A DNA stretch of 64,000 bases from Pyrinomonadaceae bacterium (GTDB lineage Bacteria > Acidobacteriota > Blastocatellia > Pyrinomonadales > Pyrinomonadaceae), in assembly GCA_019694345.1 (NCBI GenBank), contig JAIBCA010000088.1, forward strand, positions 1 through 64,000. Direction: 5' to 3'. Positions 63,721 through 64,000 of this stretch are shown in pieces. Position numbers and translations under genes: made by a program. The stretch's first letter is position 1, and each line of letters starts with the position of its first letter. The notes under the pieces are model-generated. The model ran no database searches, was not told the origin of the DNA, and was given only the letters and a program-made list of their open reading frames with translations.

Positions 63721-64000
63721 CTAGAAGTGCGATCCAGGCCCCCGCATTTCGGAACAGTCCGCATCAACCATGATCCTAACCAGTTCGCCAAAATCGGTTT
63801 TGGGCGTCCAGCCAAAGGTCTGTCGGGCCTTTGACGCGTCGCCGATCAACAGGTCCACCTCGGTGGGCCGAAGATAGGACTCACTAAGCCCGACCAAGAC
63901 ATCATCGACCGTGACGTTGAACATATCAGAGCCGAGTTGTTGGGCCATTAAGTCCTTGTTCACACTAAGAGCGACCCCTTTTTCATCCGCTCCGGTTCCG
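63721..64000 (-). CDS. gmd: GDP-mannose 4,6-dehydratase, C-terminal part (cut by window edge)
   Basis: The C-terminal 92 or so residues contain [28 protein letters not shown], split here as [15 protein letters not shown] and [10 protein letters not shown], the near-invariant end of Gmd. The reading frame is open to the window's end, so the true start lies beyond 64000; the GTG at 63963 is not a start. The enzyme makes GDP-4-keto-6-deoxymannose, precursor of GDP-fucose, GDP-rhamnose or perosamine, so a second deoxysugar is likely present in the polymer. Confidence 0.93.
   Translation of the reverse strand, partial: GTGADEKGVALSVNKDLMAQQLGSDMFNVTVDDVLVGLSESYLRPTEVDLLIGDASKARQTFGWTPKTDFGELVRIMVDADCSEMRGPGSHF

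Overview
The window reads as chromosomal DNA of a free-living, Gram-negative-type bacterium. It has LptF/LptG lipopolysaccharide-export domains, heptose-activation enzymes and a Wzx/Wzy polysaccharide cluster. FHA/PASTA-like kinase signalling resembling that of Actinobacteria, a four-gene type IV minor-pilin operon with an oversized PilX-like protein, and PqqD/HprK-like genes together point to Acidobacteriota, probably the Blastocatellia lineage. That placement is inferred from gene content, not tested by phylogeny. No rRNA, tRNA, CRISPR array or insertion sequence was found. Coding density is very high; the only gene-free stretch over 300 bases is the metK leader (34370-34709).

Layout. 1-4580 (minus): MaoC-like hydratase (cut by the window edge), YihY, LURP-one-like protein, alanine racemase and an acyl-CoA carboxylase carboxyltransferase. 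4716-5543 (plus): TrmH-type RNA methyltransferase. 5536-11971 (minus): FHA protein, class B PBP, RodA/FtsW and PP2C phosphatase, a cell-wall synthesis and phospho-signalling operon. 12196-17602 (plus): type IV minor pilins. 17880-20352 (plus): Ser/Thr kinase and a second FHA protein. 20356-22413: DUF402, UspA, and a MarR regulator with a striking phased operator array before a divergent gene. 22506-27040 (minus): hslV-hslU, FN3 lipoprotein, FAH-family enzyme, transaldolase. 27117-31854 (plus): class-I glutamine amidotransferase-like hydrolase, two small membrane proteins, recO and a fused LptF-LptG protein carrying an in-frame repeat-derived insertion. 31930-36526 (minus): metK-ahcY with a long leader, bifunctional nuclease, miaB. 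36530-40980 (plus): dnaE, accA. 41101-43127: ssb, a PQQ-like beta-propeller protein, a DUF465 protein.

43266-64000 (all minus) looks like one very long transcription unit of overlapping or nearly touching genes. It starts beyond the window with GDP-mannose 4,6-dehydratase. It continues through glycosyltransferases, a Wzx flippase, three methyltransferases, a Wzy polymerase, heptose activation (including an unusual RfaE2-GmhA fusion), an amino-deoxysugar pathway (4,6-dehydratase, RmlD-like reductase, C2-epimerase) and a WecA/WbpL-type initiating transferase. It ends in an HprK-related kinase, a PqqD-domain protein with a Tat-like segment and a six-cysteine tail, a nucleotidyltransferase, tsaB and rimI. 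The kinase / PqqD-Cys-tail / nucleotidyltransferase trio, with a strong terminator after the PqqD gene, is the best candidate here for an undescribed peptide-modification or envelope system.
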